Below are positions 8,937 through 17,004 of a stretch of DNA of 64,000 nt, piece by piece. The position numbers were made by a program, and so were the translations under genes. The notes under the pieces are model-generated. The model was given only the letters and a program-made list of their open reading frames with translations. It made no database searches and had not been told where the DNA came from. The stretch comes from Elusimicrobiales bacterium (GTDB taxonomy: Bacteria > Elusimicrobiota > Elusimicrobia > Elusimicrobiales > UBA9959): NCBI GenBank assembly GCA_028713125.1, contig JAQTOU010000002.1, forward strand, positions 78,583 to 142,582, read 5' to 3'. Each line of letters begins with the position of its first letter. The stretch's first letter is position 1.

Positions 8937-9611
8937 ATGAACGAAGTCCCTAAATCCAGGCTGCGGCTTAAATTCGCCCGGCTAGCGCCGGCGAAAGACC
9001 TCAGCCACCTGGAGCAGATAAAGGTGCTGCGCGGCAGGGCCGCGGCCAGCGGCCTGAAATTCTGCCAGGCGGCGGGAGGCAAGCCGATGCCGCGCATGGC
9101 CTTCGGCCCGGCCGTCTCGGTGGGCCACGAAAGCCTGTGCGAATACGCCGACCTCTACCTGGAAGAGTTCGTGAGGGAGGACGCGGCGGCGGAGAAGCTG
9201 CGGCCGCTGGACGACGCGTCTTTCCGTCTTATTTCGGCGCGCCGCATCCCGGTATTTTTCCCCTCTATAGAGGCGGCCGTGAACGCGGCCGAGTATTTTA
9301 TGGAGGCGGAGTTCCCGGCGGAGTTCTCGCAGGCCGCGGTGGACGCCTTCCTTGCGCTTAAGAATTTGGCTTACGAAAGGGTGAAACCTTCCGGCGAGCG
9401 CAAGACGCTGGACGCGAGAACGCCCGTGCTGGCGGCTTCCTACGATAAGGAGAGCTCGCTGCTGAAGGTCACGCTGAAGCTGGAGCCCGGCAAGAGCGTG
9501 AAGCCGGAAATAGTCGCGGAGCTGATGGCGGGGGGGAAGCCCGTTTTCAGGCGCATAGTGCGCAAGGAACTTTACTGGTTCAATTCGGGCGGGAAGCTGG
9601 AAGTATTTTAG
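8937..9611 (+). CDS. DUF2344 / TIGR03936-type protein
   Basis: 224 residues. The N-terminus (RLRLKFARL, then LSHLEQIKVLRGRAAASGLKF and GGKPMPRMAFGPAVSVGHES) matches the DUF2344 domain, often found fused or next to a radical SAM protein and beside rng. No radical SAM partner lies next to it here. Its biochemical role is not established. It starts four bases after rodA and is followed after a short gap by rng, the commonly seen neighbour. Confidence 0.82.
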   Translation: MNEVPKSRLRLKFARLAPAKDLSHLEQIKVLRGRAAASGLKFCQAAGGKPMPRMAFGPAVSVGHESLCEYADLYLEEFVREDAAAEKLRPLDDASFRLISARRIPVFFPSIEAAVNAAEYFMEAEFPAEFSQAAVDAFLALKNLAYERVKPSGERKTLDARTPVLAASYDKESSLLKVTLKLEPGKSVKPEIVAELMAGGKPVFRRIVRKELYWFNSGGKLEVF

Positions 9612-9633
9612 CTGACGGTTTTAAGGAGCATTT

Positions 9634-11082
9634 ATGGCAAACGCAAAGATCAAGAAAGAAATATTCGCGAACACGTCCTTCGAGGAGACGAGGATAGCGA
9701 TCCTGGAGTCCGGAAAGCTGGCCGAGCTGTTCTGGGAGCGCCGCAGCTCCGGGAACATCGTGGGCAATATTTATAAAGCCACGGTCGAGAACGTGCTGCC
9801 GGGCATCTCCAGCGCTTTCATGGATATCGGGCTGGACAAGAACGCCTATATCTACATCTCCGACGTGCTGGGCAACCAGAAAGAGCCGATAGACAAGCTG
9901 CTGAGAAAGGGCCAGGAGGTCATGGTCCAGGTCACGAAGGACGCCATCAGCACCAAGGGCATGAAGGTGACCATGGACGTGTCCCTGCCGGGGCGCTTCC
10001 TGGTGCTGACGCCCTTCCAGGAATTCGTGGGAGTTTCCAAGAACATCGAGGACGCGGAGGAGCGCAAGCGGCTCTCCGAGATAATGCGCAAGATCGCCGA
10101 CACCAAGACCCTCGGCACCAAGGGCTGCATCGTGCGCACCGAGGCGGAAGGCGCCACCGAGGAGGAGATGGAACGCGAGGTGAAGTACCTGCTTAAGATG
10201 TGGGACACCGTGCAGGCGCATTTCGATACCGCCAGGCCGCCCGCGCTGCTGCACAAGGATATGGACATGACCATGCAGGTGGCGCGCGACATCCTCTCCG
10301 ACGAAACCACCATCTACATGCTGGACAACAAGGACGATTTCCACAACGTGCAGGAATTCGCCGCGAAGATCTCCCCGGACCTGAAGGACCGGATAAAGCT
10401 GTACGACAGCAAGACCCCGATCTTCAAGGCCTTCAATATCGAAAAAGAGATAGACGAGCTGCGGCGCGTAAAAGTGCCGCTCCCTAACGGGGGCAGCATC
10501 ATCATCCAGGAGGCGGAGTCCCTGTGCGCGATAGACGTGAACACCGGCCGCTTCACCGGCTCCAAGTCGCAGGAGGAGACCGTGACCGCCACCAACATCG
10601 AGGCGGCCCTGGAAGCGGCGCGGCAGCTCAGGCTGCGCAATATCGGCGGCATCATCGTGATCGACTTCATCGACATGAAGAAGGCCGCGAACCGCCACAA
10701 GGTGGTCAGCGTCATGGAGGCCGCGGTGAGCCGCGACCGGGCCAAGATCCGGATACTTCCCATCACCCGCCTGGGCCTGGTGGAGATGACGCGCGAGCGC
10801 AAGCGCGAGAGCACCGTAAGCCTGCTTACCGAGGAGTGCCCCGAGTGCCACGGCTGCGGCCGCGTGCTCTCCAGCGAGACCATCCGCATAAAGATACAGC
10901 GCGAGATCCACAATATCACGATGGGCCGCCCCGGCGGGAACCTGAGGATAGTGACTCATCCCATCCTCTGCGAGGTGCTCAAGAAAAAGCAGGGGATGAT
11001 AGAGAAGAACGTGCACCGCAGCGTGAAGCTGGCCGCCGATCCGCAGCTTACCTGGGAAGACTACCGGATAATACTCGAATAA
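9634..11082 (+). CDS. rng: Ribonuclease G (RNase E/G family)
   Basis: 482 residues, RNase G length without the long RNase E degradosome tail. An S1 RNA-binding domain spans about residues 36-120. The DNase I-like catalytic core has D301 and D344 (AIDVNTGRFTGS and IIVIDFIDM), matching the metal-binding aspartates of RNase E. The zinc link CPEC (C402, C405) joins subunits. An AAGGAG site precedes the ATG. It ends the elongation operon. Confidence 0.94.
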   Translation: MANAKIKKEIFANTSFEETRIAILESGKLAELFWERRSSGNIVGNIYKATVENVLPGISSAFMDIGLDKNAYIYISDVLGNQKEPIDKLLRKGQEVMVQVTKDAISTKGMKVTMDVSLPGRFLVLTPFQEFVGVSKNIEDAEERKRLSEIMRKIADTKTLGTKGCIVRTEAEGATEEEMEREVKYLLKMWDTVQAHFDTARPPALLHKDMDMTMQVARDILSDETTIYMLDNKDDFHNVQEFAAKISPDLKDRIKLYDSKTPIFKAFNIEKEIDELRRVKVPLPNGGSIIIQEAESLCAIDVNTGRFTGSKSQEETVTATNIEAALEAARQLRLRNIGGIIVIDFIDMKKAANRHKVVSVMEAAVSRDRAKIRILPITRLGLVEMTRERKRESTVSLLTEECPECHGCGRVLSSETIRIKIQREIHNITMGRPGGNLRIVTHPILCEVLKKKQGMIEKNVHRSVKLAADPQLTWEDYRIILE

Positions 11083-11170
11083 GGACCGGGGGTCGGGAGT
11101 CGAGCAAAGCGAGGCCGTGCTTGTCGGGGAGCGAAGATCGGAAATCGGGAGCCGGGGATCAGAGAGGGAG
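11083..11170 (+). repeat. Heptamer-repeat array between rng and the amidase gene
   Basis: Purine-rich sequence with a period of seven, clearest at 11133-11167 where units run CGAAGAT, CGGAAAT, CGGGAGC, CGGGGAT, CAGAGAG. An earlier part (from 11085) shows the same spacing. It resembles, on the opposite strand, the array at 12827-12854. Its last bases (GAGAGGGAG) double as the ribosome-binding site of the amidase. Confidence 0.6.
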
Positions 11171-11173
11171 TTT

Positions 11174-12766
11174 ATGCTGAAAAGATTGCTTGTGTTCATG
11201 TTCGTGGCGGCGGCGCTTTGCCAGCCGGTTCAGGCGCGGGTGGACGAGGTGACCTATCTCAAGAACGGGGTTTATACCGGGAAGATAGGCACTTACGCGC
11301 TGAGCGGGACGGTTTACCTCGACGCCGGGCAGGCGGCCAAGCTTATCGGGGGGAAGATCTACTGGTACCCCGTCTCCGGCAAGCTGCTGCTGCAGATAAA
11401 GGGCAAGAAAGTGGTGTTTTTCATGAAGTCCGATTCGGTCATCATCAACGACGAGACCGAGCAGTTCCCCAACCCGATGATAGTGCGCGGCGGGAAGGCC
11501 TTCCTTGCGCTGAACTTCTTTATCTCCAAGCATTTCTCGGACGCGTTCGGCTTCAGGCTGGAGTATAACCAGGCCACCGGTGCGCTGACCGCGCAGCGGG
11601 AGGTCAACATAACCTCTATCAATTACTTCTCCCACCAGGACAAGACGAGGATCGTGGTCTATATGGAGGAGCCGCTGGAGTTCCAGTCCTCCCAGAAAGA
11701 GAATAACCTTTTCAAGGTGACCATCCTCGGCGGGGTTGTCGGCCGCGAGGAGAAGCTCAGCGTGGGCGACGGCGTCGTACGCGGAGTCGACCTGCTGCAG
11801 GAAAATAAAATGGCCCGTCTCGTGATCAACCCGGACGCTAATTTCGGCAAGGTCAGCGTTTTCAGGCTTTCCGACCCCGACCGCCTCGTCATAGACGTCT
11901 CGAAGCTGGACGTGCCGGTGCAGCAGAGCATCACGGGCGAAGCCGCCGGGGAGCCTGGCGCCATCCCCGTCATAGCTCCCTCCGCAGGGGGCTTCGAAAC
12001 GGGGGCCGCTGCCGCCGTCGCGGGCGGAGCGTCCTCGTCCACGGCGGGGATGAATATCCCGGACAAGCTGGAGGTGGGCGGCGCGGGTCGTAAAAAGATA
12101 GTCATAGACGCGGGCCACGGCGGCAAGGACCCGGGCGGAAAAAAACTTTTCGGGCTGAAGGAAAAGGACCTGAACCTGCTTATAGCCAAAGAGCTCTACG
12201 ACCAGCTCAAAGCCGAGGATAATTTCGACGTCCTGCTTACCCGCGGCACGGACGAGTTCATCCCGCTGGCCGACCGCTCGGTCATGGCCAATAATTTCAA
12301 GGCGGACCTCTTCATCTCCATTCACGCCAACGCCTCGCGCGACAGGCGCGAGAGGGGTTTTGAAATTTACTTCATGTCCGAGAAGGCGTCCGACCCCTGG
12401 GCCGCCGAAGTGGCCGACTACGAAAACTCCGTCATCAGCCTCGAGGACGGGGCGGAGCAGGGCGATCCTGCGGCCATGCTGCTGCACTCCATGGCCCGCA
12501 ACGAATATCTTAACGAGGGCAGCCGGCTGGCCGGCCTTGTCACCGCGGAGATGGAGAAGCGCACCCCCTTCGTGAACCGCGGGGTGAAGCAGGCCGCCTT
12601 TTACGTGCTCAGGGGCACCTACTCCCCCGGCATTCTGGTAGAAACGGGCTTCATGACCAATTCCTCCGACCAGAAAAGCATGAACGATAAAAAAGTGCGC
12701 ACGAAGGTGGCTAACGCCATCTATAGAGCGGTGATGAAATACGGAGAGCTGAAGAAGTGGCACTAG
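11174..12766 (+). CDS. Secreted N-acetylmuramoyl-L-alanine amidase (AMIN-Amidase_3)
   Basis: 530 residues from the ATG at 11174; an in-frame ATG at 11117 would put repeat DNA into the protein and would bury the signal peptide (residues 1-21, ending VQA). After it come a copper-amine-oxidase-N-like domain (about 30-110), an AMIN domain (about 135-250), a Gly/Ala linker, and the zinc amidase domain (about 300-525). Metal and catalytic residues are visible in DAGHGGKDPG, GLKEKD, SIHANAS and VETGFMTN. It cleaves the peptide from MurNAc in the periplasm, as AmiC does. Confidence 0.92.
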   Translation: MLKRLLVFMFVAAALCQPVQARVDEVTYLKNGVYTGKIGTYALSGTVYLDAGQAAKLIGGKIYWYPVSGKLLLQIKGKKVVFFMKSDSVIINDETEQFPNPMIVRGGKAFLALNFFISKHFSDAFGFRLEYNQATGALTAQREVNITSINYFSHQDKTRIVVYMEEPLEFQSSQKENNLFKVTILGGVVGREEKLSVGDGVVRGVDLLQENKMARLVINPDANFGKVSVFRLSDPDRLVIDVSKLDVPVQQSITGEAAGEPGAIPVIAPSAGGFETGAAAAVAGGASSSTAGMNIPDKLEVGGAGRKKIVIDAGHGGKDPGGKKLFGLKEKDLNLLIAKELYDQLKAEDNFDVLLTRGTDEFIPLADRSVMANNFKADLFISIHANASRDRRERGFEIYFMSEKASDPWAAEVADYENSVISLEDGAEQGDPAAMLLHSMARNEYLNEGSRLAGLVTAEMEKRTPFVNRGVKQAAFYVLRGTYSPGILVETGFMTNSSDQKSMNDKKVRTKVANAIYRAVMKYGELKKWH

Positions 12767-12854
12767 CAATCGACAATCGGGAATCGAGGATCGAGAATCC
12801 TCGGAAGCAGAGCTGGTAGTTTTCTTCTGATCCCCGATTCCCGATTCTTGATCT
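12767..12854. repeat. Inverted pair of heptamer arrays upstream of murI
   Basis: Left array 12767-12803 has units such as CAATCGA, CAATCGG, GAATCGA, GGATCGA. Right array 12827-12854 is the reverse complement type (CCGATTC twice, flanked by related units). About 22 of 25 bases can pair between the arms, giving a long hairpin with a loop near 12804-12826. It fills most of the amidase-murI gap. It may act as a transcript end for the amidase, though no T-run follows directly. Confidence 0.65.
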
Positions 12855-12860
12855 ATAATT

Positions 12861-13661
12861 ATGAAGAACAGCGAAAGGCCGATCGGTATTTTTGACTCGG
12901 GGCTCGGCGGGCTTACGGTTTTCAAAGAACTGCGCTCCCTGCTGCCGGGAGAGGACCTTATCTATTTCGGCGACACCGCCCGGGTTCCCTACGGCACGAA
13001 GTCGGCCGAGGCCGTCCTGTCCTTTTCAAAGGAGATCACCGCCTTCCTGCTAGGAAAAAAGATAAAATTCCTGATAGTGGCCTGCAATACGGCCTCCTCG
13101 CTGGCGCTGGACGAAATAAGAAAACTTTCCCCGGTGCCCGTAATGGGAGTTATACAGCCGGGCGCGGAGGCCGCACTGAAAGCGGTTCCGGCCGGCGGCC
13201 GGGTCCTCGTCACCGGGACCTCGGCCACGGTGAACAGCCGCGCTTACTCCCGGGCCCTGGCGGAGTCAGGCCGCGGGATAAAGGTGACGGAAAAGGCCTG
13301 CCCGCTGTTCGTACCGCTAGTGGAGGAAGGCTGGTGCTCGAAGCCGGCCGCGGCGCTGACGGCGCGCGAATATCTAGCGCCGTTCAGGGGGAAAGCCGAC
13401 GTTCTCATACTCGGCTGCACCCATTACCCGCTGCTGAAAAAAGTGATCGCGCGGGTGATGGGTCCGCGCACCAGGATAGTCGATTCCGCGCTGGCGGCCG
13501 CGGTAAGCGCCAGGAACGAACTGGCGGGACTGGGCCTGCTTAACCGGGCCCGGAGAGGGCGCTCCGAGTTCATCGTCAGCGACGCGCCGGAAAGATTTTC
13601 CGAGTTGGCTTTAAAGCTGCTGAAGATCCGGACAGGCAGGGTTGCGGTCAAGAGGTTCTAG
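12861..13661 (+). CDS. murI: Glutamate racemase
   Basis: 266 residues, full length. It makes D-glutamate for peptidoglycan. The two catalytic cysteines are C75 (VACNTASS) and C186 (LGCTHYPLL), with D12 in FDSGLGG. No Shine-Dalgarno is obvious: a TATAAT (12854-12859) abuts the ATG at one base. The family N-terminus (RPIGIFDSGLGG) leaves no room for a later start. It is isolated from other cell-wall genes except the amidase upstream. Confidence 0.95.
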   Translation: MKNSERPIGIFDSGLGGLTVFKELRSLLPGEDLIYFGDTARVPYGTKSAEAVLSFSKEITAFLLGKKIKFLIVACNTASSLALDEIRKLSPVPVMGVIQPGAEAALKAVPAGGRVLVTGTSATVNSRAYSRALAESGRGIKVTEKACPLFVPLVEEGWCSKPAAALTAREYLAPFRGKADVLILGCTHYPLLKKVIARVMGPRTRIVDSALAAAVSARNELAGLGLLNRARRGRSEFIVSDAPERFSELALKLLKIRTGRVAVKRF

Positions 13662-13680
13662 CTAAGGGAGGCTTAAGTAT

Positions 13681-14139
13681 ATGAACAAAACTTTAATCGC
13701 GGCGCTGCTGCTGGTTTGCGCTGGACCGCTTTACGCGAAGGAGCCGTCTAAAAAGATAAAAGCCGAGATGGCCGCGCTCACGGCCGCTACCACGCAGCAG
13801 ATGGCCCTGGACTCCGTACAGAGCAAGAAGGCCGAGCAGGCGAAAGCCGCCGCGGCCAAGCAGGAACAGGACGCCGAGGAATCCGTCGTCATGATCGATT
13901 CGAAGACCGAGGAGACCGAGTCTCCCGCGGCTTACGGCATGGAGGGGGAAGACCGGCTGGTCCCCGGCGGGCTCCCTTCTTCCTACGGGCAGTGCAAAGG
14001 CACTATCACCGACGCCGGCCGGAATATAATGATCTTTGAGAGCCTCGACGACGGCTCCCTCTCTTTCGTCCAGGTGACGGTGGGGAAGGCCAATGTTTCC
14101 TGGAAACTTATAGACCGCGTACCGCGCAGCGCCGACTAG
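13681..14139 (+). CDS. Small secreted protein of unknown function
   Basis: 152 residues, not recognised. Residues 1-19 are a clear signal peptide (ends LYA). Residues about 20-75 are rich in Ala, Lys, Glu and Gln and likely helical. The C-terminal half has more ordered content with FESLDDGSLSFVQVTVG. A GGGAGG site sits before the ATG. It lies alone between murI and a HicA-like gene. Probably periplasmic. Confidence 0.7.
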   Translation: MNKTLIAALLLVCAGPLYAKEPSKKIKAEMAALTAATTQQMALDSVQSKKAEQAKAAAAKQEQDAEESVVMIDSKTEETESPAAYGMEGEDRLVPGGLPSSYGQCKGTITDAGRNIMIFESLDDGSLSFVQVTVGKANVSWKLIDRVPRSAD

Positions 14140-14251
14140 ACGGCAGGCGGCCGGGGAGCTCCACGTTTTAAAACCAAATACTTCCCCGTTCCGAGAATGC
14201 TAAAATATATTTAACGGCCGCGCGTTTCCCGCCGGCCCCGAGAGGTACAAT

Positions 14252-14437
14252 ATGAAAAGAAAAGACCTTGTAAGACACCTTGTAAGCAAAGGCTGCGTGC
14301 TTTCCCGCGAGGGCGGAAAGTATTCTGTTTTTATGAACCCGGTCACCAACAAGGAAGTCCCGGTTACCAGGCATACCGAAATAGCCGATTTTACCGTGCG
14401 CAAGATCTGCCGGGACCTGGGAGTAGACCAGCCCTGA
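14252..14437 (+). CDS. Lone HicA-like protein with altered catalytic site
   Basis: 61 residues matching the HicA/YcfA double-stranded RNA-binding fold in length and pattern: KRKDLVRHL, then KGCVLSREGGK, NPVTNKEVPVTRHTEI and ARKICRDLG-like VRKICRDLG. HicA toxins need a histidine in the GG-x-H segment; here that place is Y24 (codon TAT, 14321-14323). No HicB antitoxin gene is adjacent. It may be a non-toxic RNA-binding relative. A GAGAGG site lies six bases before the ATG. Confidence 0.72.
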   Translation: MKRKDLVRHLVSKGCVLSREGGKYSVFMNPVTNKEVPVTRHTEIADFTVRKICRDLGVDQP

Positions 14438-14442
14438 AGCTG

Positions 14443-14538
14443 AGGGCGAAGGATCAAGGATGAGGGATGAAGGAAAGAAGCGCGGGGGAACAAAGAGGTC
14501 TTCTCTGCCCCTGGTCTTTTATCCTTTATCCTTTATTA
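14443..14538. repeat. Second heptamer-repeat pair, inside the start of the lipoprotein gene
   Basis: Purine array 14443-14477 has units like AAGGATC, AAGGATG, AGGGATG, AAGGAAA; pyrimidine array 14514-14538 has TCCTTTA units on the opposite sense. The arms are partly complementary. The unit sequence differs from the GAATCGG type at 11.1 and 12.8 kb, but the period of seven and the inverted layout are the same. The second arm encodes part of a hydrophobic signal segment. Confidence 0.55.
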
Positions 14539-14900
14539 TTTTCGCCTGCGCCTGCGCGTCGGCGAAGCTGGACGTGATCCAGGTGGGCCCCTGGTTCGCC
14601 CCGCGCGACTGGCGCAAAGTAGAGGTCTATTCCTCGCGCGGCGAGACGAGCGCCCCCTGGGGCGGGATAGCCATTATCCACAGCGAAAGGGTCAGCGCGA
14701 AAACCGGCGAGGCTGCCCTTGAGGGGCTTAAGCTGCAGGCCCGTAAAAAAGCGGCGGAGCTCGGCGCCGACGGCGTGATACTGACGGTGGACTCCGCCCC
14801 GTCCGGACCGCAGATGGGCGTTTACCAGGAGCCGGAGATCTTCCTGAGCGCGCTGGCCATAAAATATGTCACAGAAGTCTCCACCTCCCCAGTCAAATAA
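14460..14900 (+). CDS. Probable lipoprotein, start uncertain
   Basis: 146 residues from the only in-frame ATG. The first 20 residues are encoded by repeat-like DNA; a hydrophobic stretch (LVFYPLSFIIFACACAS, about residues 18-34) followed by IFAC looks like a lipobox. The rest (about residues 60-140) has an IIHSERVSAKTGEAAL and ARKKAAELGADGVILTVDS pattern reminiscent of YbjQ/heavy-metal-binding-like small domains, but the match is weak. Its end overlaps the next gene by 35 bases. Confidence 0.6.
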   Translation: MRDEGKKRGGTKRSSLPLVFYPLSFIIFACACASAKLDVIQVGPWFAPRDWRKVEVYSSRGETSAPWGGIAIIHSERVSAKTGEAALEGLKLQARKKAAELGADGVILTVDSAPSGPQMGVYQEPEIFLSALAIKYVTEVSTSPVK

Positions 14901-15588
14901 GATACGCATCGCTTTCGACCGCGCGGAAGCCGTCACCTGGCGCGGCCGCGGCATAGTGATAGACCTGTTCAGGTTCTCCAATACCATCTGCGCGCTTCTG
15001 GAAAGCGGGCGCCGCGACGTGAGGGTCTACGCCACCCCGGCGCTGGCGCTGGCGGCCCGCGGCCGGCAGAAAGATTCGGACCTCTTCTCCGAGATAGACA
15101 TGGGGCCCGGCGTGGACCAGTACGACAATTCCCCTTATACCGCGCTCTACGGCTCCGACCCTTCCCGCCCCGCGCTTTCGGTCACTAATTCCGGGTCCCC
15201 GGCCGCCGCCTCCCTGCTGCTGGCCGAAGAGATCCTGGTGGCCTGCTTCGCTAATTTCCCGGCCCTGGTCTCTTATTGCCTCGCGGGCCCGAAGCCCACT
15301 CTTATCGTGCCTGCCTGCCTGTTCTACGACAGCCGACACGTAGAAGACATGATCTGCGCCCGCGCGCTGGCTGAGGAAATGGAGGGGCGGGATATTTTCG
15401 AGCAGGCCCTGCAGGAGATACACTCCAGCGGCAGGGTCCTGGATTTTATCGCCGGCAGGCCGGAAACCGGCAAGCGCGATATGGAAATGGCGCTGAAAAA
15501 AGGCCATATGAAAACCGTCCCGCGGATAAAATTCAAGGCCGGCGCGGGCATTGTGGACGACGCCGCGAAGCATAAGGCAAAAGAATGA
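14866..15588 (+). CDS. ComB-like 2-phosphosulfolactate phosphatase family protein
   Basis: 240 residues. The GIVIDLFRFSNTICALLESG segment, the DNSPYTAL segment and the LSVTNSGSPAAASLL segment line up in order with ComB motifs. ComB removes phosphate from phosphosulfolactate in coenzyme M synthesis, which is not expected here, so the substrate is open. It overlaps the upstream gene by 35 bases and queC by four, suggesting coupling with queuosine genes. Confidence 0.7.
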   Translation: MSQKSPPPQSNKIRIAFDRAEAVTWRGRGIVIDLFRFSNTICALLESGRRDVRVYATPALALAARGRQKDSDLFSEIDMGPGVDQYDNSPYTALYGSDPSRPALSVTNSGSPAAASLLLAEEILVACFANFPALVSYCLAGPKPTLIVPACLFYDSRHVEDMICARALAEEMEGRDIFEQALQEIHSSGRVLDFIAGRPETGKRDMEMALKKGHMKTVPRIKFKAGAGIVDDAAKHKAKE

Positions 15589-16265
15589 AAGCTAAAAAAG
15601 CTGTCGTGCTCTTTTCCGGCGGGCTGGATTCCACTACGGCCCTGTGCTGGGCCTTGTCCAAGGGCTATGAATGCCTGGCCGTGTCGTTCGACTACGGGCA
15701 GCGCCACTCCCGCGAGAACGCCGCCGCCCGCGCCATTGCCAGGCGCCTCGGGGTTAAACTTTACGAAATAAAACTGGACTTCCCCTGGTTTAATACCAGC
15801 TCGCTGGTCAACGGCGGGATGAAGCTGCCCGACGTCAAACTGTCAAAGATAGGAAAGAAGGGAGACATCCCCTCTACTTATGTGCCCGGGCGCAACCTGG
15901 TTTTCGCCTCCGCCGGTTTTTCCCTGGCCGACGCCGAGGGGGCCGCGGCCGTGGTCCTCGGCCCCAACGTGGTGGATTATTCCGGCTACCCCGACTGCCG
16001 CCCGGCTTTTTACCGCGCCCTTGAAAAAGCCGCCGCGCACGGGACCCGGAGCGGCGCGGGGGGGAAGAGGATAAAATTGCTCACGCCCCTTATCAAACTT
16101 AGCAAGGCCGGCATAGCCCGCCTCGCGCTGAAGCTCGGGGCCCCGCTGGAGCTTACCTGGTCCTGCTACAGCGGCGGGAAGAAACCCTGCGGCCATTGCG
16201 ATTCGTGCAAACTGCGGCAGAAAGGCTTCGCGGACGCCGGTCTTAAAGACCCGGCGCTGGTATAA
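15585..16265 (+). CDS. queC: 7-cyano-7-deazaguanine synthase
   Basis: 226 residues. QueC turns CDG into preQ0 using ATP and ammonia on the way to queuosine. It has the PP-loop SGGLDS at residues 11-16 and the zinc-site cysteines near the C-terminus (SCYSGGKKPCGHCDSCKLRQ, four Cys). GPNVVDYSGYPDCRPAF is a typical central motif (NxxDYSGYPDCR). queE follows seven bases on; queD and folE are not in this window. Confidence 0.95.
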   Translation: MKAKKAVVLFSGGLDSTTALCWALSKGYECLAVSFDYGQRHSRENAAARAIARRLGVKLYEIKLDFPWFNTSSLVNGGMKLPDVKLSKIGKKGDIPSTYVPGRNLVFASAGFSLADAEGAAAVVLGPNVVDYSGYPDCRPAFYRALEKAAAHGTRSGAGGKRIKLLTPLIKLSKAGIARLALKLGAPLELTWSCYSGGKKPCGHCDSCKLRQKGFADAGLKDPALV

Positions 16266-16272
16266 GGGCAGA

Positions 16273-16977
16273 GTGAAAAATATTAAAGCGCCTGTTTCCG
16301 AGATCTTCTGCTCCGTCCAGGGCGAGGGCCTTTACTGCGGGCAGCGGCAGGTCTTCCTGCGCTTCGCGGGCTGCAATCTGGCCTGCGGCTATTGCGACGA
16401 GCCGGCCGCGCTGGACGCTTCGGCTGCGGCGCTTATGACCTGCGCGGAGGCCGCGGCGGCGGTTATAAAGCTGGCCCGCGCGAAAAAATCAAAGCACGTT
16501 TCGCTTACCGGCGGAGAGCCGCTGCTGTACTGGCGGTTCATAAAAGCGCTCGCCCCGGCGCTGAAAAAATCCGGACTTACCCTCCACCTCGAAACGAACG
16601 GCGTGCTCCATGAGGAGCTTTTAAAAGTAGCGGGGCTCGCCGACGTCATAGCTATGGATATAAAGCTCCCCTCCTCCACGGGGCAGAAAGCGCGCTGGGC
16701 GGAACATAAGAAGTTCCTCTCCTCCGCCCCGGAAAAAACCTTTATCAAAGCCGTGGTGACCTCTAAAACTAAAATTACGGAGCTTAAAAAGGCCGTCGAC
16801 CTGGCGGCCTCGGTCAGCCCAGGGATCCATTTTTTTATACAGCCGGCCACGGCGCGGAAGGCCGGGGAGAAACCGCCGTCGGCTAAATTCGTGGAGGAAG
16901 CGGCCTGTTACGCCGCCTCCAGGCTGAGCCGGGTCAAAGTTCTGCCGCAGCAGCACCCGCTGTGGGGGATAAGATAA
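16273..16977 (+). CDS. queE: 7-carboxy-7-deazaguanine synthase, radical SAM
   Basis: 234 residues with a GTG start. QueE makes CDG from CPH4. SEIFCSVQGEG and RFAGCNLACGYCDEP give the radical SAM C-x3-C-x2-C cluster site, and SLTGGEPLL is the SAM-binding GGE motif. It is slightly longer than the shortest QueE forms. It works directly before QueC. A short heptamer-like stretch follows its stop. Confidence 0.93.
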   Translation: MKNIKAPVSEIFCSVQGEGLYCGQRQVFLRFAGCNLACGYCDEPAALDASAAALMTCAEAAAAVIKLARAKKSKHVSLTGGEPLLYWRFIKALAPALKKSGLTLHLETNGVLHEELLKVAGLADVIAMDIKLPSSTGQKARWAEHKKFLSSAPEKTFIKAVVTSKTKITELKKAVDLAASVSPGIHFFIQPATARKAGEKPPSAKFVEEAACYAASRLSRVKVLPQQHPLWGIR

Positions 16978-16996
16978 TCGAGGATCGTAGAGGGGG
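16976..16996 (+). repeat. Short heptamer-like tract after queE
   Basis: AATCGAG, GATCGTA, GAGGGGG follow each other at the end of queE and into the gap. They match the GAATCGG-type units at 12.8 kb, but only two to three units are present, so this is a weak copy. Confidence 0.3.
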
Positions 16997-17004
16997 AAAG
17001 AATT

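Noticed and set aside
11117..11173. Longer N-terminus for the amidase
   Set aside because: It would be coded by the heptamer array and would place 19 residues before a perfect signal peptide.
15560..15590. preQ1 riboswitch ahead of queC
   Set aside because: queC overlaps the upstream gene by four bases, so there is no leader for a riboswitch.
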